Counted from the first letter of the stretch, positions 20,069-29,768 are shown. The stretch: DNA of 64,000 nucleotides from Streptomyces sp. NRRL F-5727 (GCF_000719555.1 NZ_JOGX01000038.1:1-64000), one strand, 5' to 3'. Notes: generated by a model from the sequence alone, not told the origin. Translations and numbers: made by a program.

Positions 20069-21136
20069 ATGACCGAGACCACTGGTGCCTCCTACGCGTC
20101 CGCGGGCGTCGACATCGAGGCGGGCGACCGCGCCGTCGAGCTCATGAAGGAGTGGGTGAAGAAGACGCAGCGCCCCGAGGTCCTCGGCGGCCTCGGCGGC
20201 TTCGCCGGCCTCTTCGACGCCTCCGCCCTCAAGCGCTACGAGCGTCCGCTGCTCGCCTCGGCGACCGACGGCGTCGGCACGAAGGTCGACATCGCCCGCC
20301 AGATGGGCGTGTACGACACCATCGGCCACGACCTGGTCGCCATGGTCATGGACGACATCGTCGTCTGCGGCGCCGAGCCGCTCTTCATGACCGACTACAT
20401 CTGCGTGGGCAAGGTCCACCCGGAGCGGGTCGCCGCCATCGTCAAGGGCATCGCCGAGGGCTGTGTCCTCGCCGGCTGCGCCCTGGTCGGCGGCGAGACG
20501 GCGGAGCACCCGGGCCTGCTCGGCCCGGACGACTTCGACGTGGCCGGTGCCGGCACCGGTGTCGTCGAGCACGACCGGCTGCTGGGCGCCGATCGCATCC
20601 GTACGGGGGACGCGGTCATCGCCATGGCCTCCTCCGGGCTTCACTCCAACGGGTACTCGCTCGTCCGCCACGTGGTCTTCGACCGTGCCGGCATGACCCT
20701 CGACCAGCGGGTCGACGAGCTGGGCCGCACCCTCGGCGAGGAGCTCCTGGAGCCCACGAGGATCTACTCGCTGGACTGCCTGGCGCTCACCCGGACCACC
20801 GAGGTGCACGCCTTCAGCCACATCACCGGCGGCGGCCTCGCGGCCAACCTGGCCCGGGTCATCCCGGACGGGCTGCACGCCACCGTGGACCGCTCCACCT
20901 GGGCCCCGGGCGCGATCTTCGACCTCGTCGGCACCGCCGGCCGGGTGGAGCGCCTGGAGCTGGAGAAGACCCTCAACATGGGCGTCGGCATGATGGCCGT
21001 CGTTCCCGCCGAGTCGGTCGACGCCGCCCTCACCACGCTGGCCGACCGTGGGCTCGACGCCTGGGTCGCCGGCGAGATCACCGAGCGCGGCGACAAGGAC
21101 TCCGGCGCGGAGCTGGTCGGCGACTACGCGAAGTAG
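20069..21136 (+). CDS. purM: Phosphoribosylformylglycinamidine cyclo-ligase (AIR synthetase)
   Basis: Closes the imidazole ring, FGAM to AIR, with ATP. The 355-residue protein shows the PurM family motifs SYASAGVDIEAGDRAVELMK, LASATDGVGTKVDIA, GHDLVAMVMDDIVVCGAEPLF, the GGETAEHPG block and HITGGGLAANLARVIPD. It is 32 bases downstream of purF in the same direction, so the two form an operon, ended by a strong hairpin at 21152-21194. Confidence 0.98.
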   Translation: MTETTGASYASAGVDIEAGDRAVELMKEWVKKTQRPEVLGGLGGFAGLFDASALKRYERPLLASATDGVGTKVDIARQMGVYDTIGHDLVAMVMDDIVVCGAEPLFMTDYICVGKVHPERVAAIVKGIAEGCVLAGCALVGGETAEHPGLLGPDDFDVAGAGTGVVEHDRLLGADRIRTGDAVIAMASSGLHSNGYSLVRHVVFDRAGMTLDQRVDELGRTLGEELLEPTRIYSLDCLALTRTTEVHAFSHITGGGLAANLARVIPDGLHATVDRSTWAPGAIFDLVGTAGRVERLELEKTLNMGVGMMAVVPAESVDAALTTLADRGLDAWVAGEITERGDKDSGAELVGDYAK

Positions 21137-21151
21137 GCACCACCCGGACGT

Positions 21152-21194
21152 ACGAGGAAGGGGCACCCCGCCCGGCGGGGTGCCCCTTCCTCGT
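21152..21194 (+). terminator. Hairpin terminator after purM
   Basis: Nineteen-bp near-perfect stem (21152-21170 with 21176-21194; core GAGGAAGGGGCACCCCG and its complement), 15 bases after the purM stop. No U-tract is needed for such strong hairpins in Streptomyces. Confidence 0.8.
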
Positions 21195-21245
21195 GTTCCT
21201 GGTCTCTCGTGTTCCTGAGCCGCCTGTACCGCCCCTGAGCAGCAC

Positions 21246-21276
21246 AAAACCCGGTCCGGTGGCCCGGACCGAGTTT
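21246..21276 (-). terminator. Hairpin terminator of the DUF3073 gene
   Basis: CGGTCCGG (21252-21259) pairs with CCGGACCG (21264-21271) around TGGC. An outer AAAAC/GTTT pairing across one mismatch gives a T-rich end on the minus strand. It lies 15 bases beyond the DUF3073 gene stop. Confidence 0.65.
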
Positions 21277-21290
21277 CGGCGTTCAGAAGG

Positions 21291-21545
21291 TCAAGCGCGA
21301 CGCTGCGGCGACTGCGGACCGGACTCGTCGTCCTCGTCGTCGTCGTCCGTGTTGTAGAGATCCGCGTACTGAGCGTACGGGTCGTCTTCCTCGTCGTCGT
21401 CCTCGAACGGCTCGCCATTCGGCGGCTGACTCGAAGTCGAAGCGCCCAGCTCGCTGGCCAGACGCGACAGGTCAGTCCCGCCGCTGCTGTACTTCAGCTG
21501 GCGGGCGACCTTGGTCTGCTTGGCCTTTGCCCGGCCGCGCCCCAT
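21291..21545 (-). CDS. DUF3073-family small acidic-tailed protein
   Basis: An 84-residue protein of an actinobacterial family of unknown function. The N-terminus is strongly basic and conserved in style (MGRGRAKAKQTKVARQLKY). The C-terminal half is a run of Asp/Glu with Tyr residues (FEDDDEEDDPYAQYADLY, then a D-rich segment). The basic head suggests nucleic-acid contact; nothing more can be said. ATG 21545 is where the basic motif begins; a longer in-frame start has no support. Its own hairpin follows. Confidence 0.85.
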   Translation of the reverse strand: MGRGRAKAKQTKVARQLKYSSGGTDLSRLASELGASTSSQPPNGEPFEDDDEEDDPYAQYADLYNTDDDDEDDESGPQSPQRRA

Positions 21546-21828
21546 GGCTCGACCCCCTCGGTGACGGGGCTCGCTGGCCCCAGAGTCTTGACACGCGTTC
21601 ATGATGCGAAACGGGCTCTCGACGGAGAGACCGGTCCGTAGGGCTTCAACGGTACCTGTTTCCTCGGGTCTACGGTACGCCGCGCGCATCACATACCCCG
21701 GTACAGAACCATCGAGGTGCCCTTTCCTCGCTGGTCAATCGCGATTTTAACCTCTTCTGGGGGGCCGACCCGCCGATCGGCGTGAGGGAAGTCTCCCGGA
21801 CGTCGGGCGGGCCGGCCCCCCAGGAGCG

Positions 21829-22914
21829 TCAGGCGTGGGCCCGGCGCGCCTCGGCCATCCGCTGCTCGGCGATGCGGTCGGCGGCCGCGGCCGGCGGAAT
21901 GCCGTCCGCCTTCGCACGTGCGAAGATCTCCAGGGTGGTGTCGAAGATCTTCGCCGCCTTCGCCTTGCAGCGGTCGAAGTCGAAGCCGTGGAGCTCGTCG
22001 GCGACCTGGATCACGCCGCCGGCGTTCACCACGTAGTCCGGGGCGTAGAGGATGCCGCGCTCCTCCAGGTCCTTCTCGACGCCGGGGTGCGCGAGCTGGT
22101 TGTTCGCCGCGCCGCAGACGACCTTCGCGGCGAGGAACGGGACGGTGCCGTCGTTCAGGGCGCCGCCCAGCGCGCAGGGGGCGTAGATGTCGAGCCCCTC
22201 GACACGGATCAGGGCCTCGGTGTCGGCGACGACCTGGACCTGCGGGTGCTTGTCGGTGATCCGGCGCACCGACTCCTCGCGGACGTCGGTGATGACGACC
22301 TCGGCGCCGTCCTCCAGGAGGTGCTCGACGAGGTAGTGGCCGACCTTGCCGACGCCGGCGACGCCGACCTTCCGGCCGCGCAGGGTCGGGTCGCCCCACA
22401 GGTGCTGGGCGGAGGCGCGCATGCCCTGGAAGACGCCGAAGGCGGTGAGGACGGAGGAGTCGCCGGCGCCGCCGTTCTCCGGGGAGCGGCCGGTGGTCCA
22501 CTGGTTGGTCCGGGCCACGACGTCCATGTCGGCGACGTAGGTGCCGACGTCGCAGGCGGTGACGTAGCGCCCGCCGAGGGAGGCGACGAAGCGGCCGTAG
22601 GCGAGGAGCAGCTCCTCGGTCTTGATCAGCTCGGGGTCGCCGATGATCACGGCCTTGCCGCCGCCGTGGTCGAGCCCGGCCATGGCGTTCTTGTACGACA
22701 TGCCGCGTGAGAGGTTGAGGGCGTCGGTGACGGCCTCGGCCTCGGTGGCGTACGGGTAGAAGCGGGTGCCGCCGAGGGCGGGGCCGAGGGCGGTGTTGTG
22801 CAGGGCGATGACGGCCTTGAGGCCGGTGGCGCGGTCCTGGCAGAGCACGACTTGCTCGTGGCCTCCCTGCTCCGAGTGGAACAGGGTGTGCAGGACGCCG
22901 TCAGTTGCGGTCAC
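21829..22914 (-). CDS. vdh: Valine (branched-chain amino acid) dehydrogenase
   Basis: NAD-dependent oxidative deamination of valine and related amino acids, which in Streptomyces feeds branched acyl-CoA starter units and amino acid catabolism. The 361-residue Glu/Leu/Phe/Val dehydrogenase has the catalytic Lys in [15 protein letters not shown], substrate loop [14 protein letters not shown], and Rossmann motif [14 protein letters not shown] later stretch reads [14 protein letters not shown] 22914 is preceded by GGGAG; the frame continues upstream without homology. The position between purM and bldC matches what I remember of S. coelicolor vdh. Confidence 0.93.
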   Translation of the reverse strand: MTATDGVLHTLFHSEQGGHEQVVLCQDRATGLKAVIALHNTALGPALGGTRFYPYATEAEAVTDALNLSRGMSYKNAMAGLDHGGGKAVIIGDPELIKTEELLLAYGRFVASLGGRYVTACDVGTYVADMDVVARTNQWTTGRSPENGGAGDSSVLTAFGVFQGMRASAQHLWGDPTLRGRKVGVAGVGKVGHYLVEHLLEDGAEVVITDVREESVRRITDKHPQVQVVADTEALIRVEGLDIYAPCALGGALNDGTVPFLAAKVVCGAANNQLAHPGVEKDLEERGILYAPDYVVNAGGVIQVADELHGFDFDRCKAKAAKIFDTTLEIFARAKADGIPPAAAADRIAEQRMAEARRAHA

Positions 22915-23067
22915 GGTGGTGACTCCCAAGGAAGAAGCGGCGGGAGGTCCCCCCTGCGGGTGGGGGAGGACCATTGCGCCATGAGATTAAGTCCTACCTG
23001 GGCGTAGGAAGGGCGGAGTGGGCCGGATCACCCCCTCGCGGAGTACCCGCGTGGAAGGATTCGCGGC

Positions 23068-23922
23068 ATGTCGGTCGACTCCACGTTGCTCGTCCCGTAC
23101 GCCTCTTATCTCCGGGTGTACGAGCCGCTGGCCGCGTTCCCCGAGCCGGAGCGGACCCACTGGTCGCGGTACGCCCGCCGGCCGCGCACCCCGGGCGCCC
23201 AGGACGAGCTGCGGCGCTCGCTGGCGGACCTGGTGCCGGTGCCGCCGGTCCCGGTGCCGGTGCACGAGAGCGGCGAGGCGTTCGTGGCGCATCTGGACGG
23301 GGTGGTGGTGGTCTGCCCGTGGCGGACCCGGCTGCGGGGCTGGCTGGCGCTGCGGGAGCTGGTGGCGGGGAACGGGCTGCCGGCGTCGGTCCTGGACACG
23401 ATGCTGCCGCCGGTGGTGCGGGCCCAGGTGGAGGCGGACCACGAGCGGTGGCTGGAGCGGAACCCGGACGCGCGGCCGTGGATCAGGACGGCGGTGTGGC
23501 AGGTGCCGCTGCGCTGGTTCGCGCTCTTCGGGGACGAGGAGCGGTGGTACGAGGCGGGGGATCGGGCGGCGGGGCGGGCGCCGGTGCTGCGCTACCGGAC
23601 CACGATGGCGCAGGCGCGGCGGCGGCTGGCCCGGACGCTGCGGGCGCTGCGGGACTCGGTGGACGAGGGCGCGCTGACGCAGGGGCTCGTCGATGTGGGC
23701 CGCTGGCTGGAGGAGTTCCATCCGCGGGCGCTGGTGGAGCTGGACTACGGCGGTCTGGTGCACGCGGTGGCGGAGGAGCGGCTGGCCGCGGACCGGTCGG
23801 CGGCGGACGTGGCGGAGGGGCTGGCGGCGCTGCGGGCGGGGGACGACGCCACGGCGGCCGAGGTGTACGCGCGGCTGGCGGAGCGATGGAGGTCCGTCAG
23901 GGACCTGCGCCACGCGAATTGA
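23068..23922 (+). CDS. Conserved hypothetical protein upstream of bldC
   Basis: A 284-residue soluble protein I do not recognise functionally. It is rich in Arg, Trp and Glu: YASYLRVYEPLAAFPEPERTHW at the start, GWLALRELVAGNGLP in the middle, VPLRWFALFGDEERWY near residue 150, and a helical C-terminal half with VELDYGGLVHAVAEERL. No signal peptide, membrane segment or catalytic motif is visible. Streptomycetes carry a homologue at this place between vdh and bldC, as I recall, so it is probably a real conserved gene. Confidence 0.7.
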   Translation: MSVDSTLLVPYASYLRVYEPLAAFPEPERTHWSRYARRPRTPGAQDELRRSLADLVPVPPVPVPVHESGEAFVAHLDGVVVVCPWRTRLRGWLALRELVAGNGLPASVLDTMLPPVVRAQVEADHERWLERNPDARPWIRTAVWQVPLRWFALFGDEERWYEAGDRAAGRAPVLRYRTTMAQARRRLARTLRALRDSVDEGALTQGLVDVGRWLEEFHPRALVELDYGGLVHAVAEERLAADRSAADVAEGLAALRAGDDATAAEVYARLAERWRSVRDLRHAN

Positions 23923-24468
23923 CATAGGACGGGCATCTTCGTCAGGTGTGCATGGACAAGACACGCCGCGTCGGGGTAAATGATCTTCATGGTGACTGGC
24001 CGGATCGTTCTGGCCGGATCCGGCGGGACGTTGGTCCTGAACCGGGCCTTTGGCTCAAGGGTGACGGACAGCACTAAACGCACCCTTGCGTCGATCACCT
24101 ACCCTCGTGCCAAAATAGGACAAGGAGTCCGGGGAGGGTTCCTTCCGTCCAACTTTGGGCGGAACGCTCAGCATTGCACTCTATGGGGGGTCTGAGGACT
24201 CCTGATCGCTCTGTGACTGATCGTCACAGTGGCGTGACTGTCCGTTATGGCATGGTCAGTCGACTTCCGCCGCTGATGAACACCTGCGAGGGCAATTCCA
24301 TCGGTTTGGCCGACGCGGCTGGACGGATGGTGTAGTTGTAGTGCCGAGGACAAGCCGTTCGTCCTATAACCGACTCGACCCGCTTCTGCCATTTCGGGCA
24401 AGGCGGGTCAAGGTGCAGAATTTAGAGGAAAGAACCGAGAAGGTTCGGTTCTCCCGAGGAGGCCGCTC
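23923..24468. promoter_or_regulatory. bldC upstream region
   Basis: 546 bases with no credible gene, more AT-rich than neighbours, preceding bldC. The bldC ATG follows a strong GAGGAGG ribosome site. A long regulatory leader would fit a developmental regulator, but I could not pick a confident -35/-10 pair. A TTGCGT hexamer occurs at 24086-24091 and an AAAATAGG stretch at 24112-24119, spaced too widely to be a normal promoter. Confidence 0.4.
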
Positions 24469-24675
24469 ATGACCGCTCGCACCCCTGATGCCGAGCCGCT
24501 GCTGACCCCTGCCGAGGTCGCCACGATGTTCCGCGTGGACCCGAAGACGGTGACCCGCTGGGCCAAGGCCGGCAAGCTCACGTCCATCCGCACCCTGGGT
24601 GGGCACCGCCGGTACCGCGAGGCCGAGGTTCGCGCTCTGCTGGCGGGCATTCCGCAGCAGCGCAGCGAGGCCTGA
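24469..24675 (+). CDS. bldC: Developmental transcriptional regulator BldC
   Basis: A 68-residue MerR-like winged-helix DNA-binding protein without an effector domain. The domain (LLTPAEVATMFRVDPKTVTRWAKAG, then RTLGGHRRYREAEVRALL) is almost the entire protein. BldC binds head-to-tail along direct repeats and controls the timing of Streptomyces development; it is a repressor of premature sporulation genes. Length, sequence as I recall it and gene context all match. The gene is monocistronic, with a T-tailed terminator at 24789. Confidence 0.97.
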   Translation: MTARTPDAEPLLTPAEVATMFRVDPKTVTRWAKAGKLTSIRTLGGHRRYREAEVRALLAGIPQQRSEA

Positions 24676-24788
24676 GGCATACGCGAGACACGCAACACCC
24701 CGTAACACCGGGCCTGTCCGGGTCCCCCAATCCGGTCGCCCATCCCACAGCTCTGCCGGCGGTTCCTGCCCCAACAGGCCACCGTCAC

Positions 24789-24831
24789 CGATCGCGCTGG
24801 ACTCCGCCGGGTCCAGCGCGATCGTCTTTTT
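24789..24831 (+). terminator. Intrinsic terminator of bldC
   Basis: Perfect 13-bp stem CGATCGCGCTGGA (24789-24801) with TCCAGCGCGATCG (24812-24824), followed by TCTTTTTG. This is a textbook factor-independent terminator 113 bases after bldC. Confidence 0.9.
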
Positions 24832-25112
24832 GGGCCCGCTCCCACTCGTCGAACATGGGTGCAATTGCACGTATTAAATTGAGCTGTTGTAGGAGCGGCG
24901 TAAACGAGGGGGTTCCGGAAGGGCTTCGAGTGACTCCCGTCACATCGCCGAAGCCTTGCCACGGAACCAGCCTGCCACCCCGGAAGTGTCCCCCAACGCG
25001 CCGTTGGTCACCGGCAGGTGGGACTTTCGTCCCCCGTTCGAGTGGAGTCGAAGCCTCGGGACGGCAGCCGGAAAGACGGCAGCCGGAAAGACGGCGCACG
25101 CCACGACATGAC
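24832..25112. other. Gene-free spacer bldC / tRNA-Asp
   Basis: No convincing gene. It includes an AT-rich patch with a perfect 12-bp palindrome GTGCAATTGCAC (24859-24870) and TATTAAATTGA just after, and a short tandem repeat at 25061-25095. A 102-codon open frame crosses it but runs into the tRNA terminator hairpin and has no ribosome site or recognisable sequence. Confidence 0.5.
25061..25095. repeat. Short tandem direct repeat (15-bp unit, 2.3 copies)
   Basis: The 15-base unit ACGGCAGCCGGAAAG occurs twice head to tail (25061-25075, 25076-25090) plus the first five bases of a third copy. Non-coding; no function inferred. Confidence 0.8.
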
Positions 25113-25149
25113 GAAGAAGGCCCGCATCGAGACGATGCGGGCCTTCTTC
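25113..25149 (-). terminator. Hairpin terminator of tRNA-Asp
   Basis: Perfect 17-bp stem (25113-25129 with 25133-25149), loop AGA, ending five bases from the 3' end of the minus-strand tRNA-Asp. Confidence 0.85.
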
Positions 25150-25154
25150 CAGCG

Positions 25155-25228
25155 CGATCCTGACGGGACTTGAACCCGCGACCTCCACCTTGACAGGGTG
25201 GCGAGCTAACCAACTGCTCCACAGGACC
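25155..25228 (-). tRNA. tRNA-Asp (anticodon GTC), copy 1
   Basis: 74-nt cloverleaf starting GGTCCTG with anticodon loop CTGTCAA between CCACC and GGTGG, T-loop GTTCAAGTC, 3' acceptor strand CAGGATC and discriminator G. CCA not encoded. Identical to the copy at 31596-31669. Confidence 0.97.
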
Positions 25229-25312
25229 CTCGCAACCGATCGTGCGTGGCTGCGAGAAGAACTGTACAGCAGGTCAGCGGTCCGGTCGAACTCACCGACG
25301 GCGAGGGGCCCG

Positions 25313-28300
25313 CTACCGCGCCGGAGCCGGGACGGCCGCGTCGATCGCCTTCACGATCCGCTTGTCCGACACCGGGTGGGCGGTGCCCAGCGCGTGCGCG
25401 AAGTAGCTCACCCGCAGCTCCTCGATCATCCAGCGGATGTCCGTGACCTCGGCCGGCACCGGCCGCCCCTTCGGCAGCTGCTCCAGGAGCCACGCGTACT
25501 CGTCGAGCATCTCGTGGACCTTCTCCATCCGGGTGGTGTCCCGCTGGACCCCGGTCGGCATCTGCTGGAGCCGCCGGTCCGCCGCCACCAGGTAGCGCAT
25601 CAGGTCCGGCAGCCGCTTCAGCCCCGTACGGGTCACGAAACCGGCCGGCATCAGCCACGCCAGCTGCTCCCGCACGTCCTGGAGGTTCGGCAGCAGCGCC
25701 GGGCTCGCGGTGGCCTTCAGCCGCCGCTCGCACGCCTGCCAGGCCGCCAGCACCTGCTGGACCTGGCCCACCGTGCGGACGGTCAGCTCCACCAGGTCGG
25801 CGCGGACCTTGTCGTACAGCTTCCGGAAGGACTCCTCGTCCCAGACCGGGCCGCCGTGCTGCGCGATCAGCCGGTCGGCGGCGGCGGTGGCGCAGTCGTC
25901 GAAGAGGGCCTGGATCGAGCCGTGCGGGTTCGCCGACAGGGCCAGCTTCTGCTGGTTGGTCAGCTTGTCGGAGGCGAACTTCGCCGGGTTCACCGGGATG
26001 TTCAGCATGATCAGCTTCCGGGTGCCCCGCCACATCGCCTGCGCCTGCTCGGCCTCCGAGTCGAAGAGCCGGACGGCGACGCTGTCGCCCTCGTCGACCA
26101 GCGCCGGGTACGCCTTCACCGGCTGCCCGCCACGCTTGGTCTCGAAGACCTTGGTCAGGGTGCCGATGCTCCAGTCCCTGAGCCCCGTCCGCTCCAGGGA
26201 GGGCCCGGAGCCGTCCGGGCCCGCCGTGGCCGCCTGGGCGGCCTTGGAGAGCGCCTGACGGGCCTTGGGGCGCAGCTTCAGCCGCAGCGTCTCCAGGTCC
26301 TTGTCCTCGGCCAGCTTCCGGCGCCGCTCGTCGACGATCCGGAAGGTGATCTTGAGGTGGTCGGGCAGCTTCGCCCAGTCGAAGTCCTCGGGGGTGAGCG
26401 GGACGCCGACCATCCGCTGGAGCTCGCGCGCGAGCGCCGTCGTCAGCGGCTCCTGCACGGGCACGACCGTGTCCAGGAACCGGCCGGCGTAGTTCGGCGC
26501 GGGCACGTAGTGGCGGCGGATCGGCTTCGGCAGCGAGCGGATCAGCTCGGTGACGACCTCTTCCCGCAGACCGGGGATCTGCCAGTCGAAGCCCTCGTCC
26601 GTGACCTGGTTCAGCACCTGGAGCGGGATGTGGACGGTGACGCCGTCCGCGTCCGCGCCCGGCTCGAACTGGTACGTCACGCGGAACTTGAGCGCGCCCT
26701 GCCGCCACGAGTCCGGGTAGTCGTCCTTGGTGACGGCCCCGGCCTTCTCGTTGATGAGCATCTCGCGCTCGAAGTCGAGGAACTCCGGCTCCTCGCGCCG
26801 CTTGTGCTTCCACCAGGAGTCGAAGTGGGCGCCGGACACGACGTGTTCGGGGACCCGCTTGTCGTAGAAGTCGAAGAGCGTCTCGTCGTCGACGAGGATG
26901 TCCCGGCGCCGGGCGCGGTGCTCCAGCTCCTCGACCTCGGTGAGCAGCCTGCGGTTGTCGGCGAAGAACTTGTGGTGGGTACGCCAGTCGCCCTCCACCA
27001 GCGCGTTCCGGATGAACAGCTCGCGGGAGACCTCGGGGTCGATCCGCCCGTAGTTCACCTTGCGGTCGGCGACGATCGGGACGCCGTAGAGCGTCACCTT
27101 CTCGTACGCCATGACGGCCGCCTGGTCCTTCTCCCAGTGCGGCTCGCTGTACGTCTTCTTCACCAGGTGCTGGGCGAGCGGCTCGACCCACTCGGGCTCG
27201 ATCCGGGCGTTCACCCGGGCCCAGAGTCGTGAGGTCTCCACCAGCTCGGCGGACATCACCATCCGCGGCGGCTTACGGAACAGCGCCGAGCCGGGGAAGA
27301 TCGCGAACTTGGCGTTCCGGGCGCCCAGGTACTCGTTCCGGGTGCCCTCGCGCCTGCCGTCCTTGGCGGCGCCCTCCTTGGACTCCTTCACGTCCTTCAG
27401 GCCGATGTGGGAGAGCAGGCCGGAGAGGAGGGAGACGTGCACCGCGTGCTCGGGGGCGTCCTCCTCGTTCAGGTGGATGCCCATCTGCTTGGCGACGGTC
27501 CGCAGCTGGGAGTAGATGTCCTGCCACTCGCGGATGCGGAGGAAGTTCAGGTACTCCTGCTTGCACATCCGGCGGAAGGACGACGAGCCGCGCTCCTTCT
27601 GCTGCTCGCGGACGTACCGCCACAGGTTGAGGAAGGCGAGGAAGTCGCTGGTCTCGTCCTTGAAGCGGGCGTGCTGCTGGTCGGCCTGGGCCTGCTTGTC
27701 GGAGGGCCGCTCGCGCGGGTCCTGGATGGAGAGGGCGGCCGCGATCACCATGACCTCGCGGACGCAGCCGTTCTTGTCGGCCTCCAGGACCATCCGGGCG
27801 AGCCGCGGGTCGACGGGGAGCTGGGAGAGCTTGCGGCCCTGCTCGGTGAGCCGCTTCCTGGGATCCTTCTGCGCCGGGTCGAGCGCGCCGAGCTCCTGGA
27901 GGAGCTGGACGCCGTCCCGGATGTTGCGGTGGTCCGGCGGGTCGATGAAGGGGAACTTCTCGATGTCGCCGAGGCCGGCCGCGGTCATCTGGAGGATGAC
28001 GGAGGCCAGGTTCGTGCGCAGGATCTCCGCGTCCGTGAACTCGGGGCGGGTGACGAAGTCGTCCTCGGAGTAGAGCCGGATGCAGATGCCGTCGCTCGTA
28101 CGGCCGCAGCGGCCCTTGCGCTGGTTGGCGCTGGCCTGCGAGATCGCCTCGATCGGCAGGCGCTGCACCTTGGTGCGGTGGGAGTAGCGCGAGATGCGGG
28201 CGGTGCCCGGGTCGATCACGTACTTGATGCCGGGGACGGTCAGCGAGGTCTCGGCGACGTTGGTGGCGAGCACGATCCGGCGGCCGGAGTGCGCCTGGAA

Positions 28301-29299
28301 GACCCGGTGCTGCTCGGCGTGGGACAGCCGGGCGTACAGGGGGAGGATCTCGGTGTCGAAGAGCTTCTTCTTCGTCAGCGCGTCCGCCGTGTCGCGGATC
28401 TCCCGCTCGCCGGAGAGGAAGACCAGGATGTCGCCCGGTCCTTCCTTCTGGAGCTCGTCGACGGCGTCGCAGATGGCGGTGATCTGGTCCCGGTCGGCCT
28501 CGTCGGAGTCCTCTACGAGGAGCGGCCGGTAGCGGACCTCCACCGGGTACGTGCGGCCGGAGACCTCGACGATCGGGGCGTCGCCGAAGTGGCGCGAGAA
28601 GCGCTCCGGGTCGATCGTCGCCGAGGTGATCACGACCTTGAGGTCGGGGCGCCGGGGGAGCAGCTGGGCCAGATAGCCGAGCAGGAAGTCGATGTTGAGG
28701 GACCGCTCGTGGGCCTCGTCGATGATGATCGTGTCGTAGGCGCGCAGCTCGCGGTCCGTCTGGATCTCGGCGAGCAGGATGCCGTCCGTCATCAGCTTCA
28801 CGAAGGTCGCGTCGGGGTTCACCTGGTCCGTGAACCGGACCTTCCAGCCGACGGCCTCGCCGAGCGGGGTCCTCAGCTCCTCGGCGACCCGCTCGGCGAC
28901 CGTGCGGGCGGCGATCCGGCGGGGCTGGGTGTGCCCGATCATGCCCCGGACGCCCCGGCCCAGCTCCAGACAGATCTTCGGGATCTGGGTGGTCTTGCCG
29001 GAACCGGTCTCACCGGCGACGATCACGACCTGGTGGTCGCGTATCGCCTCCAGGATCTCGTCCTTCTTCTGCGAGACCGGGAGCTGTTCGGGATAGGTGA
29101 CGGCGGGCACGCGGGCGGCGCGCCCGTCGACGCGGTCCTTGGCCTTGGCCGCCTCTGCGGCGATCTCGTCCAGGACGGCGGCGCGGGCCTCGGGCTTGCG
29201 GATGCGGCGGGCGCCTTCGAGACGGCGGCCGAGCCGGTGGGAGTCCCGCAGCGAGACCTCGGCCAGGACGGACTGGAGGGCGGCGAAGGAAGTAGACAT
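25313..29299 (-). CDS. hrpA: ATP-dependent RNA helicase HrpA
   Basis: A 1328-residue DEAH-box RNA helicase, the normal length for bacterial HrpA. Motif I is GETGSGKT (residues 96-103), motif II is DEAH in IIIDEAHERSL, then SATIDPERF (motif III) and ATNVAETSLTVPG / QRKGRCGR (motifs V-VI). The helicase-associated and OB-fold regions follow, and a long C-terminal DUF3418-type domain covers the last third. HrpA acts in mRNA processing and rescue of stalled, collided ribosomes in E. coli. ATG 29299 begins the conserved region; the gene stands alone on the minus strand upstream of tRNA-Asp. Confidence 0.95.
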   Translation of the reverse strand: MSTSFAALQSVLAEVSLRDSHRLGRRLEGARRIRKPEARAAVLDEIAAEAAKAKDRVDGRAARVPAVTYPEQLPVSQKKDEILEAIRDHQVVIVAGETGSGKTTQIPKICLELGRGVRGMIGHTQPRRIAARTVAERVAEELRTPLGEAVGWKVRFTDQVNPDATFVKLMTDGILLAEIQTDRELRAYDTIIIDEAHERSLNIDFLLGYLAQLLPRRPDLKVVITSATIDPERFSRHFGDAPIVEVSGRTYPVEVRYRPLLVEDSDEADRDQITAICDAVDELQKEGPGDILVFLSGEREIRDTADALTKKKLFDTEILPLYARLSHAEQHRVFQAHSGRRIVLATNVAETSLTVPGIKYVIDPGTARISRYSHRTKVQRLPIEAISQASANQRKGRCGRTSDGICIRLYSEDDFVTRPEFTDAEILRTNLASVILQMTAAGLGDIEKFPFIDPPDHRNIRDGVQLLQELGALDPAQKDPRKRLTEQGRKLSQLPVDPRLARMVLEADKNGCVREVMVIAAALSIQDPRERPSDKQAQADQQHARFKDETSDFLAFLNLWRYVREQQKERGSSSFRRMCKQEYLNFLRIREWQDIYSQLRTVAKQMGIHLNEEDAPEHAVHVSLLSGLLSHIGLKDVKESKEGAAKDGRREGTRNEYLGARNAKFAIFPGSALFRKPPRMVMSAELVETSRLWARVNARIEPEWVEPLAQHLVKKTYSEPHWEKDQAAVMAYEKVTLYGVPIVADRKVNYGRIDPEVSRELFIRNALVEGDWRTHHKFFADNRRLLTEVEELEHRARRRDILVDDETLFDFYDKRVPEHVVSGAHFDSWWKHKRREEPEFLDFEREMLINEKAGAVTKDDYPDSWRQGALKFRVTYQFEPGADADGVTVHIPLQVLNQVTDEGFDWQIPGLREEVVTELIRSLPKPIRRHYVPAPNYAGRFLDTVVPVQEPLTTALARELQRMVGVPLTPEDFDWAKLPDHLKITFRIVDERRRKLAEDKDLETLRLKLRPKARQALSKAAQAATAGPDGSGPSLERTGLRDWSIGTLTKVFETKRGGQPVKAYPALVDEGDSVAVRLFDSEAEQAQAMWRGTRKLIMLNIPVNPAKFASDKLTNQQKLALSANPHGSIQALFDDCATAAADRLIAQHGGPVWDEESFRKLYDKVRADLVELTVRTVGQVQQVLAAWQACERRLKATASPALLPNLQDVREQLAWLMPAGFVTRTGLKRLPDLMRYLVAADRRLQQMPTGVQRDTTRMEKVHEMLDEYAWLLEQLPKGRPVPAEVTDIRWMIEELRVSYFAHALGTAHPVSDKRIVKAIDAAVPAPAR

Positions 29300-29411
29300 A
29301 CGGAATCCAGGATCGCACCTGCGGCCGAGAAGCGGCGAACCGATTTACGAGGGGGGCCGCGCGGCGGTGCGTAGTATTCCGGACATCTGGCCCGGACCGG
29401 AGAGGTTTCGC

Positions 29412-29768
29412 ATGTTCCGCACCACCCGCGCGCCGGCGGCGTTCGCCGCGCTGCTGGGCCTGGTGCTCGGCCTGCTGGTCTGCGGCGTCCCGGGTCCCGG
29501 CGGCGGCACGGCTCCGGGGGCCTCCCCGGTCGTCCTGGGCGCCGCCGTGCCGGGCTGCGACCCGGGCCGTCCGGCCGACCCGGGCGACGAGGGTCCCGTC
29601 GTACCGCCGCGGGCGCAGGGCTTCGCCGAGCTGCTGGCCGTGCCGGCCGCCGACCGGCCCGCGCCCGGCGTCCGGCAGCCGGACCCGTGCGACCCGGCCG
29701 CGTCGCCGGGTCGGGAGCCGCCCGCGCGCGTGCCGACCCCCGTGGAGCTGTCGGTCCTGAGGGTGTAG
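29412..29768 (+). CDS. Small secreted or membrane-anchored hypothetical protein
   Basis: A 118-residue protein with one N-terminal hydrophobic segment (about residues 10-30: AAFAALLGLVLGLLVCGV), possibly a signal peptide. A Pro/Gly/Asp-rich, probably unstructured tail follows, containing two similar pieces, GCDPGRPADPGDEG and PDPCDPAASPG. ATG 29412 follows GAGAGG. It ends 56 bases before the DsbA-like gene, in the same direction, so it may belong to that operon. No family recognised. Confidence 0.55.
   Translation: MFRTTRAPAAFAALLGLVLGLLVCGVPGPGGGTAPGASPVVLGAAVPGCDPGRPADPGDEGPVVPPRAQGFAELLAVPAADRPAPGVRQPDPCDPAASPGREPPARVPTPVELSVLRV

Noticed and set aside
24855..25163. 102-codon plus-strand open frame after bldC
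   Set aside because: Runs into the tRNA-Asp terminator, has no ribosome site and no recognisable sequence.
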